From Christiangramia gaetbulicola (GTDB lineage: Bacteria > Bacteroidota > Bacteroidia > Flavobacteriales > Flavobacteriaceae): 64,000 bases of DNA. The stretch is from NCBI RefSeq assembly GCF_003054225.1, contig NZ_QBKQ01000004.1, forward strand, positions 62,001 to 126,000, written 5' to 3'. The translations under genes and the position numbers were made by a program. Shown here piece after piece: positions 62,218 through 64,000 of this stretch. A model generated the notes under the pieces. The model searched no databases. It was not told the origin of the DNA and saw only the letters and a list, made by a program, of their open reading frames with translations. Each line of letters begins with the position of its first letter. The first letter of the stretch is position 1.

Positions 62218-64000
62218 TTACTGATTAATTCTAAAAGGTTCTCCGCTTAATGGTTTTGCATATTCGTCTTCCAGGCTGTGGCTTAAGATCCAGCTTTCCA
62301 TATCGGTTCTGGTGATGGTTCCCTTAAGATATTTTTCGATCATAAGACTCGCCATTCTTCCTGCGTACCTGCTTCCCCAGTACCCGTTTTCCACGAATAC
62401 AGCGATCGCAATTTTAGGATTTTCCACAGGAGCGAAAGCTACAAATATAGAGTGGTCTGTTAACTGAACTCTCTTTCCGTTTACCTTGGCAAAATTTTCT
62501 GCAGTACCTGTTTTACCAGCGATTTCAACTCCTGGAATTCTTAAGGTAGATGCTGTTCCGCTTTTATAAACTTCGTGCATCCCTTCGATCACCGGTTCAA
62601 AATGCCTGGCTTCTATGGTCGTGTAGTTCTTTTTAGTGAATTTCTCCTCTTTAATAGGATCTCCTTCGATCTCTTTAAGGATATGAGGAGTATAATACCA
62701 GCCTTTATTACTTATGGTTGCAGCCATATTCGCAAGCTGAATAGGCGTCATTAGAACCTCTCCCTGGCCTATGGCATTAGAGATGGTTGCTGTAGAGTAC
62801 CATTTATAAGTTGGGTAATCATAGATCTGGTTGTAGTAATCTGAATCCGGGATTTTTCCTGGCTGTCCTGTACTCAGGTCATTCCCCATATACTGTCCCA
62901 AACCAAAACTCTTTAAATGCGCGTTCCAGGCATCCATTCCCTGTTGCGGAGTAGGATACTTCTCGATGATCCTTCTGTATACGTTCGCGAAATAGGCGTT
63001 GCAGGATTGGGCAATTCCAGGAATCATCGATAACGGACTTTTATGAGCATGGCAACCAAGCTTTCGTCCTCTTCCGTAGGAATATCCGTGATTACAGGAA
63101 AAACCATCCTTGATGCCTACAACTCCTTCCTGAAGACCTATAAGTGCATTCAGCGTTTTGAATGGAGATCCCGGAGGATATTGCGCCAGAAGACCACGGT
63201 CATATAGCGGCCTGGCGATAGTGTCATAATATAATTCGGTAAAATTTGGAGAACGCTGGCGTCCTACCAGTTTTGCAGGATCATAAGTTGGAGCCGTGAT
63301 AAGAGCCAGGATTTCTCCTGATTCCGGTTCCAGCGCTACAATACCACCTCTTTTACCCTGCATTAATTTGGTTCCGTAATCCTGAAGGGCAGCATCAATA
63401 GTAAGTGAGATATCCTTGCCTTTTTCCGGTAGGGTATCATAAATACCATCCTTATAAGGGCCTATATCACGATTAAAACGGTCTTTTTGGATATGTTTTA
63501 CCCCTTTAACTCCTCGCAAAAGATTTTCATAGGTTTCCTCGACACCTGCACGACCAATAAGGTCACCAGAAATATAGTACGGATTCTTATTAATGATGCT
63601 CTGGTTTACCTCGGCGATGTATCCGAGTACATTGGCGCTGTGATCTACCTGGTAATCTCTTAATGATCTTTTCTGAATATAGAATCCTTCATATTTCCTC
63701 ATTTTCTCCTGAAGAATAGCATATTCGCTCTTGGTAAGTTGAGGAATAACCACAGAAGGCAACATGGGAGAATAGATCCTGGCCTTATCCAGTTTCTTTT
63801 CCAGGTCTTCTCTTTCAAGATTTAAGATCTGGCAGAACTCTGTAGTATCGAATGGTTTTAGATTTCTCGGGATCACCATCACATCATAAGAAGGCTGGTT
63901 TGAAACCATCAGCTCTCCATTACGATCATAAATATATCCTCGTTGCGGATAATCATACACCACCTTGATCGCATTATCCTGGGATCTAATCGCTAGCGAA
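62218..64000 (-). CDS. mrdA: Penicillin-binding protein 2 (MrdA), C-terminal part (N-terminus outside window)
   Basis: Peptidoglycan transpeptidase that partners RodA in cell elongation. Translation continues into the window edge (residues LAIRSQDNAIKV precede YDYPQRGYIYDRNGE), so the start is not seen; a GTG at 63963 is internal. Transpeptidase motifs are SPFK (SxxK) in YPPGSPFKTLN, SCN (SxN), and KTGTAENF (KTG). An N-terminal pedestal domain is partly present. The C-terminus is Asn-Gln. The stop adjoins the start of rodA. Confidence 0.95.
   Translation of the reverse strand, partial: SLAIRSQDNAIKVVYDYPQRGYIYDRNGELMVSNQPSYDVMVIPRNLKPFDTTEFCQILNLEREDLEKKLDKARIYSPMLPSVVIPQLTKSEYAILQEKMRKYEGFYIQKRSLRDYQVDHSANVLGYIAEVNQSIINKNPYYISGDLIGRAGVEETYENLLRGVKGVKHIQKDRFNRDIGPYKDGIYDTLPEKGKDISLTIDAALQDYGTKLMQGKRGGIVALEPESGEILALITAPTYDPAKLVGRQRSPNFTELYYDTIARPLYDRGLLAQYPPGSPFKTLNALIGLQEGVVGIKDGFSCNHGYSYGRGRKLGCHAHKSPLSMIPGIAQSCNAYFANVYRRIIEKYPTPQQGMDAWNAHLKSFGLGQYMGNDLSTGQPGKIPDSDYYNQIYDYPTYKWYSTATISNAIGQGEVLMTPIQLANMAATISNKGWYYTPHILKEIEGDPIKEEKFTKKNYTTIEARHFEPVIEGMHEVYKSGTASTLRIPGVEIAGKTGTAENFAKVNGKRVQLTDHSIFVAFAPVENPKIAIAVFVENGYWGSRYAGRMASLMIEKYLKGTITRTDMESWILSHSLEDEYAKPLSGEPFRINQ

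Noticed and set aside
63961-63963. GTG at 63963 as start of PBP2
   Set aside because: The reading frame continues past it to the window edge with plausible PBP2 residues, so it is internal.

Overview
The window is a contiguous piece of a low-GC Flavobacteriaceae (Bacteroidota) chromosome. Evidence includes the fused ccoNO oxidase gene, CarboxypepD_reg/TonB-type outer-membrane proteins, a hybrid two-component protein with a beta-propeller sensor, a GYDIA-type GHMP kinase, lipoprotein signals, AT-rich intergenic DNA and a TAnnTTTG-type promoter. The gene set resembles marine flavobacteria such as Gramella/Christiangramia, but that genus-level placement is an inference. No prophage, transposase, rRNA or CRISPR array was seen. 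The accessory interest lies in one tRNA-linked repeat locus, a degenerate regulator and several very small genes.

Layout. 1-7960: cbb3 oxidase cluster, ccoI (cut by the window edge), ccoS, ccoNO, ccoQ, ccoP, ccoG, then ccoH, a SafE-like membrane protein and a 45-codon membrane ORF. 8264-12121: a giant hybrid two-component-type regulator that has lost its phosphoacceptor His and Asp. 12197-20171 (minus strand): a glgE-maltokinase-glgB-GH31 operon for alpha-glucan metabolism by the maltose-1-phosphate route. 20399-22044: a cupredoxin-like lipoprotein facing a cytochrome c lipoprotein. 22198-27834: an RNA methyltransferase, a conserved protein of unknown function, a CarboxypepD_reg protein, an exported VOC protein and a SulP transporter. 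28082-34544: the GTPases Era and Der, a TonB-receptor-like outer-membrane protein and NhaA. 34837-36383: a 49-codon membrane ORF and a sulfide:quinone-reductase-like flavoprotein with a palindrome upstream.

36412-37264 is the most unusual locus. A tRNA-Phe gene is followed, in its direction of transcription, by two consecutive ~320-bp cassettes, each encoding a 94-aa GIY-YIG protein. The cassettes are bounded by three identical 51-bp copies of the tRNA 3' end plus its terminator. The repeats are identical while the two genes differ at 15 of 94 residues, which suggests successive insertions of a small tRNA-targeted element rather than one recent tandem duplication.

37369-44997: coaX and an envelope-biogenesis run (outer-membrane protein, TPR protein, LptC, small membrane protein, CBS/CorC-type protein, PpiD-type foldase). 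45047-47286: mevalonate pathway genes (HMG-CoA reductase and GHMP kinase). 47471-53695: a peptide-utilisation block (DPP-IV-like peptidase, two POT transporters, thioredoxin-fold protein). 53692-58533 (minus strand): ComEC, an NlpC/P60 lipoprotein, LpxB, a small membrane protein and SurE. 58661-60835: a tail-specific protease. 60970-64000 (minus strand): RodA and PBP2, the latter cut by the window edge. Most of the window is ordinary core genome.
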